Positions 48,489 to 57,329 of a stretch of 64,000 nucleotides of DNA are shown here, in pieces. Below the pieces are notes generated by a model. It had not been told where the DNA came from. It ran no database searches and saw only the letters and a list, made by a program, of their open reading frames with translations. Origin of the DNA: Photorhabdus khanii NC19 (GTDB taxonomy: Bacteria > Pseudomonadota > Gammaproteobacteria > Enterobacterales > Enterobacteriaceae); NCBI RefSeq assembly GCF_000517265.1, contig NZ_AYSJ01000002.1, positions 310,247-374,246 on the forward strand, written 5' to 3'. The position numbers and the translations under genes are program-made. Every line of letters starts with the position of its first letter. Position 1 is the stretch's first letter.

Positions 48489-49307
48489 TTACTCTTTGCC
48501 ATACCTGGCCCGACTGGGTGTGCAATCAAAGCGTCTTCGATAGCTTTGAGTAAAGTAGGATTGGCTGGAGAATCCGGCTTCCATTGAGATATCAACAATA
48601 CTCATCTCGCTATTGAGTAGTAGCTGATGTGCATAAAGAATACGGCGCTCACTGATCCAGGCTCGTGGTGATATGCCGTATACGGAGCGGAATAGCTCCT
48701 TGAAAGTGGTTAATCCCATGCCGAATTCTTTAGCGAATTCGCTGAGTTTCCATTCTTTGAGGTAGTGATTTTCCATAAAGCTTTGTAAACGTTCTACCTG
48801 GCGATTGCTCAGCTGTCGTAATACTGACATGAGCAAAATCCCTTGCTCCCCAAAAGACAGCAACAATAGCAACTCTTCTGTTCTTAATTGACCCAAGGCT
48901 GCGGGGTAATCATGAGCCAATAGATCGACCAGCCCGCTAACACTTTGGGATAGTAGCGGAGATGAGGTAAATGCAATCAACTCAGGTGTTGGCACATTAT
49001 GTCGCTCGACTTCACTGAGCAGAGTACCAAAACGTTGTAGAAAACCATGCAGAAAAGTTGTACTCAAGGGTAACCAGAGTAGCTTGCAGGTATCACTACG
49101 AGTTTTTGCTGCGTAACTGCCACGACGAACAAAAAGTAGTTCATTATGAGAGAGATCATAGGTATTGGTACTGTCCTGCCATGTCATCTCACCTTCGAGC
49201 AGGATATATATCCCTTCCTGATGATGTTCTATAACGTTGAAGGCAGGCATGCTACGCTGGAATAGAGTGATATCTATTCCCTTCCCTGATGTTGTGATGC
49301 CGTTCAT
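48489..49307 (-). CDS. exsA: ExsA, AraC-family T3SS master activator
   Basis: 272 residues (P. aeruginosa ExsA 278). The N-terminal cupin-like domain mediates dimerisation and ExsD binding. The C-terminal AraC domain (about residues 170-270) has two helix-turn-helix motifs: LSEFAKEFGMGLTTFKELFR and MSIVDISMEAGFSSQSYFTQ. It activates T3SS promoters, of which three good ones are visible in this window. Its gene is separate from exsD by a 114-base promoter region. The exsC, exsE and exsB genes found upstream of P. aeruginosa exsA are not here. Confidence 0.95.
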   Translation of the reverse strand: MNGITTSGKGIDITLFQRSMPAFNVIEHHQEGIYILLEGEMTWQDSTNTYDLSHNELLFVRRGSYAAKTRSDTCKLLWLPLSTTFLHGFLQRFGTLLSEVERHNVPTPELIAFTSSPLLSQSVSGLVDLLAHDYPAALGQLRTEELLLLLSFGEQGILLMSVLRQLSNRQVERLQSFMENHYLKEWKLSEFAKEFGMGLTTFKELFRSVYGISPRAWISERRILYAHQLLLNSEMSIVDISMEAGFSSQSYFTQSYRRRFDCTPSRARYGKE

Positions 49308-50151
49308 TTTATTGTCCTGGATCTATTGGTGTTGTCTTAAAAAAAATATAAATCACGTTATTCTTATTGATATTAAATATATGTTTTCTTTGGTTTTACT
49401 ACCTGCAATAGACAGGAAGAATAGTTTTGTATGTTTAACTGTATAGTGAGTTGTAAGGTCTTTTAATTAAAACGGTTTTTCTTCTGGTGGCATATTAATG
49501 TTCTCGATCTGAATAATAGTATTATTCTCACATTTTATAAACGACAGATGAAAAGCGATCAGTTTTTTTCACATAGTAAAGATTGCCTGTAGATTCCTCA
49601 TTCTGAATCATAAATTGGGCTTTTTATCTTGTTTCAATTATTAATTTTCTCCTTTTTATTCAGGTAATGTATAGATGATTCAAAATACGTCAATTATTGT
49701 CATGGTTAGCTGAGTATTCATTGATTAAAAGGCGCAGAAGTCAGTGTGCAGCAAGATCTAATAGCTCAAATAACCCTTGCATAATAGTAGATCACTTGAT
49801 AAGAAATTCAAATCTGGTTTGAACGATTTTATCAATTGATAAAAATAAAGAATCAACCTAACCGAATTGGATTGTTTATTATAATATCGTTTAAGGGACA
49901 CTTAGCTATCAGTAGCCATCTTTATTTATCTTAAATTTGTTGCAATTATGTGGTTTGATCGCAATGAATTAAGAAAAGAACTTGAGTCGAGTTTTTATCA
50001 AGTTGCTTCGTAAAGGTGGTTTAATACGCTATAAACTGAATAAATCTTAAATACTGAGCCGCCGGGAATGATCGAAATATAGCGAACATTGACTTATAGC
50101 GCGGTCAGCATAGCGCATCTTACACCTCAAGTAACGCTATTTGACGGCAGG
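49308..50151. other. Gene-free region between exsA and sctU
   Basis: About 840 AT-rich bases without a plausible gene on either strand. It holds a candidate exsA promoter near its left end (49376-49415) and a fragment resembling an ExsA site near the right (49978-49999). In Pseudomonas the equivalent position holds exsC, exsE and exsB; no trace of them is readable here. Confidence 0.55.
49376..49415 (-). promoter_or_regulatory. Candidate exsA promoter with ExsA-like spacing
   Basis: On the minus strand TTGCAG (49403-49408) is followed by exactly 21 bp and TATATT (49376-49381), about 70 bases before the exsA start codon. An A-tract (ACAAAACT) lies farther upstream, but the GnC element is missing, so binding by ExsA is doubtful. 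Offered as a possible autoregulated promoter. Confidence 0.35.
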
Positions 50152-51207
50152 TTACGGCTCAGGAGAGCGATCTTGCCACTGTTCTAACCAGCGTAAAACT
50201 TCTGCGGTGGCTTGGATCAGATCAGCGGGAATATAGTGGTCGATGAGGCCATCCTGATAAAGTGCTCGAGCGAGAGGAATTCGCTGTAACACCGGAATAC
50301 CTTCCTCTTCGGCAATACGCCGGACTTGCAGGGCCTGCGCATCAGTGAACTTGAGCGTAATAAGAGGTAAAGGTGTCTCTCCTTTCTTATAGCGGATACC
50401 GACGGCAATATGAGTTGGGTTGGCAACGATCACCGATGAATTTTTGACGCTAGCGCGCATATTGCTTGATTGTAATTCCTGGTGAAATTGGCGTCGCTTG
50501 CTTTTGATCTCCGGGCTGCCTTCACTCTCTTTATATTCACGTTTGATCTCATCTTTGCTCATTCTGAGCTGCTTGATATGTTGGTAGTGTTCGAAGGCAT
50601 AATCGGCAATAGAAATCACGATAAACCCGATACCACATATGGTCATTAGCTGGGTTAACATCATACCGAGTACAGGGATAATACATCTTGTCCCACACTC
50701 CGGCAGGTACAGCAGCGCCTGTAGATTACCTTCCAGGGTAATCCAGACTAGGATACAGAGCAGCGTCACTTTGAGTATTGATTTGACGAATTCCATCAGG
50801 CTCTTGATAGAGAAGATTCTTTTGGCCCCTTCAACAGGATTGATTTTTTTGATGTCAGGCTTGATGGAATGCCCACTCAACAGGAAGCCGTATTGGGCAA
50901 GGTGTGATGCTAACGATAGCAAAGCGGAAACGCTCAGAATTGGCAGGCAGAGATAGACCAACTCCTGCATTAGGTTTTCAACGACATGATTTAAGGCTTG
51001 GGGAAAGGGTTTCTCCAGCAAACTAGACGGGATTAGCATCAGTTTACTCAGATGTTCCAAATAGTATTCGGACATGACCATTATCATGCCGATCAGCCCC
51101 AAGATTAAGGAGGTTGATACCACTTCGTTGCTTTTGGTTACTTGGCCCTTCTTGCGGGCATCTCTGAGTTTCTTGGGCGTAGGCTGTTCCGTTTTTTCTC
51201 CGCTCAT
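50152..51207 (-). CDS. sctU: SctU (YscU), autocleaving export apparatus switch protein
   Basis: 351 residues (YscU 354). Four transmembrane helices (residues about 30-205) are followed by a cytoplasmic domain with the autocleavage motif NPTH at residues 263-266, the same number as in YscU. Cleavage between Asn and Pro enables the switch from early to middle and late substrates, together with SctP. Last gene of the sctN-U operon, overlapping sctT by four bases. Confidence 0.96.
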   Translation of the reverse strand: MSGEKTEQPTPKKLRDARKKGQVTKSNEVVSTSLILGLIGMIMVMSEYYLEHLSKLMLIPSSLLEKPFPQALNHVVENLMQELVYLCLPILSVSALLSLASHLAQYGFLLSGHSIKPDIKKINPVEGAKRIFSIKSLMEFVKSILKVTLLCILVWITLEGNLQALLYLPECGTRCIIPVLGMMLTQLMTICGIGFIVISIADYAFEHYQHIKQLRMSKDEIKREYKESEGSPEIKSKRRQFHQELQSSNMRASVKNSSVIVANPTHIAVGIRYKKGETPLPLITLKFTDAQALQVRRIAEEEGIPVLQRIPLARALYQDGLIDHYIPADLIQATAEVLRWLEQWQDRSPEP

Positions 51208-51989
51208 TGTGCCTCCAGGACAGGTATTAACATGCGCACAGGAGAAAGCGTTAACAACACTTTGTCATAAGCATGATGCATCAGTAATTGGATATAGATA
51301 ACCAGTAACAGGCTGGCAATTGCGCTCTTGATAGGCATCGCCAATACGAAAACATTGAGAGATGGAGCGAAACGGCTAATTAGTGCCAGCCCGAACTCTG
51401 CAAGAAACATGGCAATTAATAAAGGGGCAGCCATCAGGGCGCAAAGTTGTAACAGATAGCTGAATTGGCCGTAGAAAAAACTGATCCATTGGCTGGTAAT
51501 GTGGGGGAAAAACTGAGCCACTGGCCAACTGTTGTAACTTTGAAATAAGGCACCAAGTAGACTAAGAAAAGCGCCGCCGGAGAAAAAAAGTGTGATCAGA
51601 GTTTGAGTCAATAGCAAACCAGTGGGTGAAGTTTGGCTTCCCAGAGATGGGTTAAGTACCGAAGCCATTGTTGCTCCCCGTTGGTTATCTATAATAAAGC
51701 CGGTAGCTTCCATGGCCCAAAATGGGATAGAAGCGATAAAGCCGATTAGCAGACCAAGCAAAACTTCCTTACCGAGTAACAGCGTCAACTCCAGGCTACC
51801 AAATGCTGGCAGGGGGGTACCTGCTACTGTTGGGTAAGCATAGAGGGCCAGTGAACAAGCCACACTGTTACGAATCAGTCCACCGCCCAGCATCTGTTTG
51901 CTGAGTACAGGAAATATCACAAAACAGCTCATGATGCGGGGCAACAGCAGGGTATAAGAAAGGATTTGTTGCTGGAGCTCTTGTATCAT
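51204..51989 (-). CDS. sctT: SctT (YscT), export apparatus membrane protein
   Basis: 261 residues (YscT 261), six or more hydrophobic helices, with the conserved GFIIDNQRGATMASVLNPSL-like region near residue 95. FliR-like subunit of the export gate formed with SctR and SctS. It overlaps sctS by four bases. Confidence 0.94.
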   Translation of the reverse strand: MIQELQQQILSYTLLLPRIMSCFVIFPVLSKQMLGGGLIRNSVACSLALYAYPTVAGTPLPAFGSLELTLLLGKEVLLGLLIGFIASIPFWAMEATGFIIDNQRGATMASVLNPSLGSQTSPTGLLLTQTLITLFFSGGAFLSLLGALFQSYNSWPVAQFFPHITSQWISFFYGQFSYLLQLCALMAAPLLIAMFLAEFGLALISRFAPSLNVFVLAMPIKSAIASLLLVIYIQLLMHHAYDKVLLTLSPVRMLIPVLEAQ

Positions 51990-52252
51990 TTGATAAATGG
52001 TACCTTGAGAAAGGCCATGTTGGCGAAGCTGTAGAGCTCGTTACCAAGCCAGGTCGCTGTGGCGAACAGGGTAATAATAACCGCAATTAATTTGATGACA
52101 AAACCCAGCGTTTGTTCTTGTATTTGGGTGAGTGCTTGGATCAATGAGACTAATGTTCCCACCGCGGCAGCCATCAGTACCGGTGGCAGGGAAAGAATTA
52201 ACACCAGCCAGAGTGATTGGCTGGTGAAATGCAGAATATCGGCATTACTCAT
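51986..52252 (-). CDS. sctS: SctS (YscS), export apparatus membrane protein
   Basis: 88 residues (YscS 88). Two hydrophobic helices (LWLVLILSLPPVLMAAAVGT and LIAVIITLFATATWLGNEL) flank the conserved loop SLIQALTQIQEQTLGF. FliQ-like subunit of the export gate. Confidence 0.95.
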   Translation of the reverse strand: MSNADILHFTSQSLWLVLILSLPPVLMAAAVGTLVSLIQALTQIQEQTLGFVIKLIAVIITLFATATWLGNELYSFANMAFLKVPFIK

Positions 52253-52254
52253 AT

Positions 52255-52908
52255 TCAGGCTCCATAACTGATGACAAGGCCGTGTGTCAGGCGTGTCCAG
52301 CCATCAAGCAGGACAAATAGTAGTAACTTGAAAGGAAGAGAGATGGTCATGGGAGAAACCATCATCATTCCCATCGCGAGCAGAATATTAGAAATAATGA
52401 GATCGATTGCAATGAACGGTAGATAAAGAAGAAATCCAATTTCAAATGCGCGGGTTAATTCACTGACTGTAAAGGCTGGCAGCAGGATCAGTAGGCTATC
52501 TGATTCCAACCGGTCAGCATACTGGCTTGGCCAAATCTGTCGGGTGCTATCAATAAAGAAAGTGCGCTCACTGGGCTTAATATGTTGTTTGAGAAAGTTC
52601 CGGTAAGGGGCTATTCCTTCTTCCATAAATTTTTCTACCGATTCAGCATTGCTGAATGAAACTTCATTCTGGCGCAGATAATCTTGAGTCGCGAAACCCA
52701 CTGGGGCCATGACATAGATGGTGAGGATAATTGCCAATCCATACATAGCCATGTTGGGTGGGATTTGTTGTACTCCCAGGGCGTTACGCAGCAAAGAAAA
52801 TACCACTGCCAGTTTGAGAAAAGAGGTGGCCATGACTGCAATAAAGGGGAGCAGAGCCAATAAGGCCAGCCCGATGATAAGATCCAACTCGTTTGGTAGT
52901 TGGATCAT
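52255..52908 (-). CDS. sctR: SctR (YscR), export apparatus membrane protein
   Basis: 217 residues (YscR 217), FliP-like. VFSLLRNALGVQQIPPNMAMYG-type first cytoplasmic motif and LLPAFTVSELTRAFEIGF before the third helix are conserved. Forms the pentameric core of the export gate. It overlaps sctQ by four bases. Confidence 0.96.
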   Translation of the reverse strand: MIQLPNELDLIIGLALLALLPFIAVMATSFLKLAVVFSLLRNALGVQQIPPNMAMYGLAIILTIYVMAPVGFATQDYLRQNEVSFSNAESVEKFMEEGIAPYRNFLKQHIKPSERTFFIDSTRQIWPSQYADRLESDSLLILLPAFTVSELTRAFEIGFLLYLPFIAIDLIISNILLAMGMMMVSPMTISLPFKLLLFVLLDGWTRLTHGLVISYGA

Positions 52909-53174
52909 GATTGTTTCTCCGTAAAGAGATGTTCAACCCTTACACCCAAACGTCCCTGAATGTCCACTAACCGCCCTGAACCGAGGCATTTCTGATTGAC
53001 GAGGATACGTACCTCACCGTCTGGCGGAACACCAAGATCGAGTAATGAACCGGGTTGCAGACTGGTAAGCGTATGTAAATCCAAGGTCTGACGACCAACT
53101 TCGAAACTGACATGAACCTCCAGGCTGTTTAAGTCCGTTACCGGCAGAGTACTGTCAGGAGAGAGAGAGTGCAT
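52905..53174 (-). CDS. SctQ-C, internally initiated C-terminal SctQ fragment
   Basis: An ATG at 53174, codon 218 of sctQ, is preceded by GGAG at a nine-base distance, and would yield 89 residues covering the SPOA domain. Yersinia yscQ makes YscQ-C from an internal start at codon 218, and both products are needed for secretion. Codon position, spacing and length all agree, so I infer the same here. Confidence 0.7.
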   Translation of the reverse strand: MHSLSPDSTLPVTDLNSLEVHVSFEVGRQTLDLHTLTSLQPGSLLDLGVPPDGEVRILVNQKCLGSGRLVDIQGRLGVRVEHLFTEKQS

Positions 53175-53825
53175 AGTGATTAACTCCAGTTTATGTTCAT
53201 GGTATTTAAAGTAGGCCCAAGGTTGCCCTGCCAGATGTGCTAACAGAGGGGCATCTGGTTGTTGCTGTGGGGGCAGTAGCAGCACATCCCCTGGTTCTAG
53301 GGTATGAAACTCGTCTAAAGTCAGGCTTATTGCCCCCCATTGCAGAGAAAGTTGTAATGGAATGGGCAGGTACTCGCCAGGTTGACGTTTTGGCAATATG
53401 GCAAGAAAGGGAAATGATTCTGGTAACCAGAGTGGCAATGTGGCACCTGGCCGCTCAAGGCGTAGTAATAAGCAGGCTGATAAAGAGAATTCTGATGTGG
53501 TTCGTAGCGCGGACCATGATAGATCTGGTAGTGCTTTGCTTTGGTATTCTATCAGTGCCAGCAGTAGATCCTGAGGGAGTGAGGTCAGATCCGCTTGTTG
53601 TAAATCGGGGGCGAGCCACAGAGTCAGTTCGGCTGAATGGCAGAAAAAAGAGAAAGTATGCCCCTTCCAGTGGGCGATTAGCACTTTATCCAGTGTTTGG
53701 GGAGGAGAAACAACATCCAGAGTGAGATGACCATTAGCCCAGTTAAATTGTTGCTGATGACGACTCAGGGTCTGACGCAGAGTCAATTCTTCCAATGAGA
53801 CTCTGGGTAGGGTCAGGCTATTCAT
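52905..53825 (-). CDS. sctQ: SctQ (YscQ), sorting platform/C-ring protein
   Basis: 306 residues from the ATG at 53825 (YscQ 307), which overlaps the sctP stop (ATGA); a second ATG at 53840 is also in frame. The C-terminal SPOA domain is clear (LEVHVSFEVGRQTLDLHTLTS then DLGVPPDGEVRILVNQKCLG). It forms the cytoplasmic sorting platform pods with SctK, SctL and SctN. An internal start gives a second product (see the following entry). Confidence 0.93.
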   Translation of the reverse strand: MNSLTLPRVSLEELTLRQTLSRHQQQFNWANGHLTLDVVSPPQTLDKVLIAHWKGHTFSFFCHSAELTLWLAPDLQQADLTSLPQDLLLALIEYQSKALPDLSWSALRTTSEFSLSACLLLRLERPGATLPLWLPESFPFLAILPKRQPGEYLPIPLQLSLQWGAISLTLDEFHTLEPGDVLLLPPQQQPDAPLLAHLAGQPWAYFKYHEHKLELITMHSLSPDSTLPVTDLNSLEVHVSFEVGRQTLDLHTLTSLQPGSLLDLGVPPDGEVRILVNQKCLGSGRLVDIQGRLGVRVEHLFTEKQS

Positions 53826-55210
53826 GCATTGTTTTTCCATTCTTCATATATGCTGCGACTCTGGCGTGATCCGTGCTCGCTATCCGTTTGAGACGGGAGG
53901 GAGAGTTCGACCGTTTGTGTTGGATAAAGGAGCTGTAGACGTTCAAGTAGCTCAAAGCGTGCCTGCTTCAGCTGTTGTTGGGCTGCCGGGCTTGCCAAAA
54001 TCGCTATTTGAAGTTTGCCATTCTCATTGGTTAGTTGAATCTCAAGAGCACCCAGGTTAGGGAGTGTCAGATGTAATGTTGGCGGACGTTGCTGCCGTGT
54101 TAGTTCGATACTGATCTCCACACCCAATTTATCGATCAGCGCCTCCAAAAGTGGGGAAATAGTTGAGGTTGCTTGCATTGTAGCGAGTATGCGTTCACCT
54201 GGGAGGAGCTGTGTTTGTGGAAAGAAGGGCGTTTTCCCGTCTGATTCACCAGGATAGGAGGGCTGAATGTCAGACTCTTTTGGCTTTGATGCCAATAAAT
54301 GGTATGTCTCGATTTCAGTAAGAATCTTTTTTTCCGTGATGCTGATTTCATTAGCATGGGGAACAGGAAAAGCCAGACCTGCCTGTTGGCGGGGAAGTAT
54401 GTCTTGCTCTTGGGTATCTTGCTCAGATCTGGATATGCCGGGCGTTGTTTGCGCCACTGCATAATATACCAGTTCATCGTTTGCATCTTTCTGTGCAGGA
54501 ATAGCTGTTGTGTCAGGGTAGGCTGCAACAGAGGACATAATATCAACCGGCTTTAGGTCAGCAGATAGCGTGTTCAGAGCGGGTTGGCTCGTCAGGATAC
54601 CGGGTGTTGACAGAGACTCTTTTATCTCGATAGCGATCTCATTGAGACGATCAACAGAGGCCAATAAGCTTTTCTTCTGATTTTGCGGTTGTGCGGGTAC
54701 ATATTGGCCTGGTAATGGATGAGGAATGACCTGTTGTGTGTCTGTTTGGTGTACTGGGAGGTCAGATATCGCCAGAGAGTTTGCCCTTATATCAGGTACC
54801 TGGGACTCTTTTATCTCAGTGGTGGTCTCAATAGGGTTGTGGGCAAATTCTGCTAAGGCTTCTTTTTGCTCTAGGTTAGCTTGGTTCTCTTCTCTTTTAT
54901 GTGAAAAGGAAGAGGTGCTACGGTATGGCAGTGGTAAGGTGTGTTTGTGCGGGTCATCAGTTGCCTGGTGCGTGGAGGCGAATGGAGGAAGCTCCTCATT
55001 TGCGTCATGCGTGAAATGTAGATCCGCTGTTTTGCTGTTTGTGGCCGAGTCGGTTAATGGTTGTTCCACCCGCCGTGCTGTTGACTGACGCGTATTGGTG
55101 GCGTGAGAGGCGATAGCCAGTTCGAAACGGCGCTGCAAATCTGTGTCCGCTGTTGTGGGGGACGTTGGGAGTGCGGGGACACCTTTGCCGATAGCTGTCA
55201 GTGGGTTCAT
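53822..55210 (-). CDS. sctP: SctP (YscP), needle length control protein
   Basis: 462 residues. The first 340 are low in hydrophobics and rich in Gln, Thr, Ser, Pro and Glu, as in ruler proteins. The C-terminal part (from LLEALIDKLGVEISIELTR through LELSLPS-like strands) fits the T3S4 substrate-specificity switch domain. YscP-type proteins measure needle length, so the length of this one would set the needle. It starts 11 bases after sctO. Confidence 0.88.
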   Translation of the reverse strand: MNPLTAIGKGVPALPTSPTTADTDLQRRFELAIASHATNTRQSTARRVEQPLTDSATNSKTADLHFTHDANEELPPFASTHQATDDPHKHTLPLPYRSTSSFSHKREENQANLEQKEALAEFAHNPIETTTEIKESQVPDIRANSLAISDLPVHQTDTQQVIPHPLPGQYVPAQPQNQKKSLLASVDRLNEIAIEIKESLSTPGILTSQPALNTLSADLKPVDIMSSVAAYPDTTAIPAQKDANDELVYYAVAQTTPGISRSEQDTQEQDILPRQQAGLAFPVPHANEISITEKKILTEIETYHLLASKPKESDIQPSYPGESDGKTPFFPQTQLLPGERILATMQATSTISPLLEALIDKLGVEISIELTRQQRPPTLHLTLPNLGALEIQLTNENGKLQIAILASPAAQQQLKQARFELLERLQLLYPTQTVELSLPSQTDSEHGSRQSRSIYEEWKNNA

Positions 55211-55221
55211 GCTCTTCTGTT

Positions 55222-55683
55222 TTACACTCTTTCTTGGCGATGGAACTCTTCTTGTTCCAGCTCTTCTTGGTATTCACCTTGGGCACGGATCGCCTCTTGT
55301 TCCTGGCGACCCAATTCGTTAAATTTTTCCTGCTGCTGGCGTGCGTGGTGCAATACACGTTGACACTCTTGTAATTGACGGAGTTCCCGTTCCACTTTTT
55401 CGGCCATTTCAGCGGCTTCCTTTTCCAACTGCGCTTCATGTTCACGCAACAGGGCAATTTGTTGTTGCCAGCGCTCAAGGCCTTTGCGGTCAATAGGTTG
55501 GCCCTGACACTGTTCAAAAAGGCGTTGCTCTTCTGCTATTCGCCATTGACAGTAATCTTGCAAGGTTTGCAAGGCCTGTTGATGGTGTTGATGAGCCGTT
55601 TGAAGTTTCATTTGTTGCAGGGACAAATGTTGTTCAGCGCGCTCGACACGTAATGCTTTTATGCGTTGTAAACGGCCAATCAT
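55222..55683 (-). CDS. sctO: SctO (YscO), central stalk protein
   Basis: 153 residues (YscO 154), almost wholly helical with long coiled-coil heptads ([20 protein letters not shown]-type). FliJ-like stalk that couples the SctN ATPase with the export gate and escorts chaperones. It overlaps sctN by four bases. Confidence 0.9.
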   Translation of the reverse strand: MIGRLQRIKALRVERAEQHLSLQQMKLQTAHQHHQQALQTLQDYCQWRIAEEQRLFEQCQGQPIDRKGLERWQQQIALLREHEAQLEKEAAEMAEKVERELRQLQECQRVLHHARQQQEKFNELGRQEQEAIRAQGEYQEELEQEEFHRQERV

Positions 55684-57005
55684 TGTTTCGTTATCTGCTG
55701 TAAGAGCGCTAAAGTTTGTGGTAAATCACTGGGCTCGTGAGTACCTTGGCGCAACCAGCTACGTATTGCTTCAATGCGTGCAATGGCATTATCGGCAACA
55801 GGATCTTGCCCCTTTTTGTATTCTCCAATCTGTAACAACAGCTCAACTTCCTCATACTTAGCCAGCCAATGACGCAACAGGCCAGCTTGAGCCTGGTGTT
55901 CCGCAGTGATAATTTGGTTCATCACCCTGCTGGCGGAACGTAACACATCAATGGCGGGATAGTGGTTAGCCGCAGCCAGCTTGCGTGACAAAATAATGTG
56001 ACCATCAAGGATAGAACGGGTTTCATCTGCCACAGGTTCTGTCATATCATCCCCTTCCACCAATACAGTGTAGAGGGCGGTAATTGAACCCTTGTCAGAT
56101 TGACCAGCACGTTCCATTAACCGTGGTAAAGCCGCGAAGACTGACGGCGGGTAACCGCGTCGTGTTGGCGGCTCGCCGGCAGCCAGACCTATTTCTCGTT
56201 GCGCACGGGCGAAACGGGTCACGGAATCCATCAGCAAGAGTACACGTTTACCTTGATCACGGAAGTATTCAGCGATTGAGGTCGCCACAAACCCTGCTTT
56301 AGCCCTCTCCATTGCTGGACGATCTGAGGTAGCGACTACCAACACTGAACGTTTAAGGCCTTCTTCACCCAGATCCGATTCAATAAATTCCCGCACTTCG
56401 CGACCACGTTCACCGATGAGTGCCAGCACGGTAACATCAACTTCGGCGCTACGAATCAACGTAGATAACAGCGTACTCTTGCCGCCGCCCGCAGCGGCAA
56501 AAATACCCATACGCTGGCCTTCACCACAGGTCAGCAAGCCGTCAATAGCCCGAACGCCGAGTGAGAGCGGGTGTTCAATCCGTTTGCGACTCATGGGTGC
56601 CGGAGCATCCCGATAAACCGGATACAAAGCTTGTGGTTCCGGCAACTGTCCGCCGGAAAATGGATTACCCAGTCCGTCAAGGACTTGCCCTAACAGATAA
56701 TCACCCACACCAACCTGATGCATGGCTCCGGTTGGACTCACCTCAGTATTTGAAGAGATGCCAAACATCTCGCCAAGTGGTGTTAACAGGGCTTGATGTT
56801 GTTGGAACCCAATCACCTCTGCCAGGAGGGACAGTGTATTGTCAGGATTGCGTAAATGACAAAGTTCACCTATCCGCACACCGGGAATGACAGCCTTAAG
56901 TAATGTACCCGTGACTTGAGTAACCCTGCCGCGAATCTGAATTAGTCGACATTCATTAATAGCATGGCGCATTTGGCCGGGAATATGGTCAAGGGAAAGC
57001 TTCAT
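55680..57005 (-). CDS. sctN: SctN (YscN), T3SS ATPase
   Basis: 441 residues (YscN 439). F1-beta-like. Walker A AAGGGKST is at residues 170-177; Walker B is in [22 protein letters not shown], and the [15 protein letters not shown] loop is intact. It unfolds and detaches substrates from chaperones at the base of the injectisome. First gene of the sctN-O-P-Q-R-S-T-U operon, 23 bases or so after the predicted transcription start. Confidence 0.97.
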   Translation of the reverse strand: MKLSLDHIPGQMRHAINECRLIQIRGRVTQVTGTLLKAVIPGVRIGELCHLRNPDNTLSLLAEVIGFQQHQALLTPLGEMFGISSNTEVSPTGAMHQVGVGDYLLGQVLDGLGNPFSGGQLPEPQALYPVYRDAPAPMSRKRIEHPLSLGVRAIDGLLTCGEGQRMGIFAAAGGGKSTLLSTLIRSAEVDVTVLALIGERGREVREFIESDLGEEGLKRSVLVVATSDRPAMERAKAGFVATSIAEYFRDQGKRVLLLMDSVTRFARAQREIGLAAGEPPTRRGYPPSVFAALPRLMERAGQSDKGSITALYTVLVEGDDMTEPVADETRSILDGHIILSRKLAAANHYPAIDVLRSASRVMNQIITAEHQAQAGLLRHWLAKYEEVELLLQIGEYKKGQDPVADNAIARIEAIRSWLRQGTHEPSDLPQTLALLQQITKQ

Positions 57006-57033
57006 GATCGTTTATATAACCTCTGCTGCGAGT

Positions 57034-57086
57034 ACTATAAAGAAGGGAGAGGGGAAGGGATTGCAACCTGAGTCGGGAGTTTTTAG
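57034..57086 (-). promoter_or_regulatory. ExsA-dependent promoter of the sctN-U operon
   Basis: On the minus strand CTAAAAA (A-tract) is followed by CCCGAC (GnC), five bases, TTGCAA (57061-57066), exactly 21 bp, and TATAGT (57034-57039). All elements of the ExsA promoter consensus are present. The -10 ends 29 bases before the sctN start codon. Confidence 0.85.
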
Positions 57087-57239
57087 AAAATGGTTGGAGT
57101 TTGCGTAGCTGTTCCCAGCTTTGATCAGTGAAGCTTCCTGATTCACGGGTTGCTGCTTATGCTTGATGCGTCTTACATCAGCTTCAATGGTCAGATAACG
57201 ATGAATCCTGTCTTTGGCGATAGTTTACGGCGGATTTTG

Positions 57240-57292
57240 CTAAAAATTCACGGCTGATTTTGGCATAGGCGTCGGGACGGTATCTTTATAAT
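57240..57292 (+). promoter_or_regulatory. ExsA-dependent promoter of the lopN-lcrV operon
   Basis: On the plus strand CTAAAAA (A-tract), ACGGC (GnC), five bases, TTGGCA (57260-57265), exactly 21 bp, and a perfect TATAAT (57287-57292). The -10 is 37 bases before the lopN ATG. With the facing promoter at 57034-57086 it makes a divergent pair. Confidence 0.87.
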
Positions 57293-57329
57293 TTGTCCAT
57301 TATTAACTCTGATATGACAGGACTAGGCT

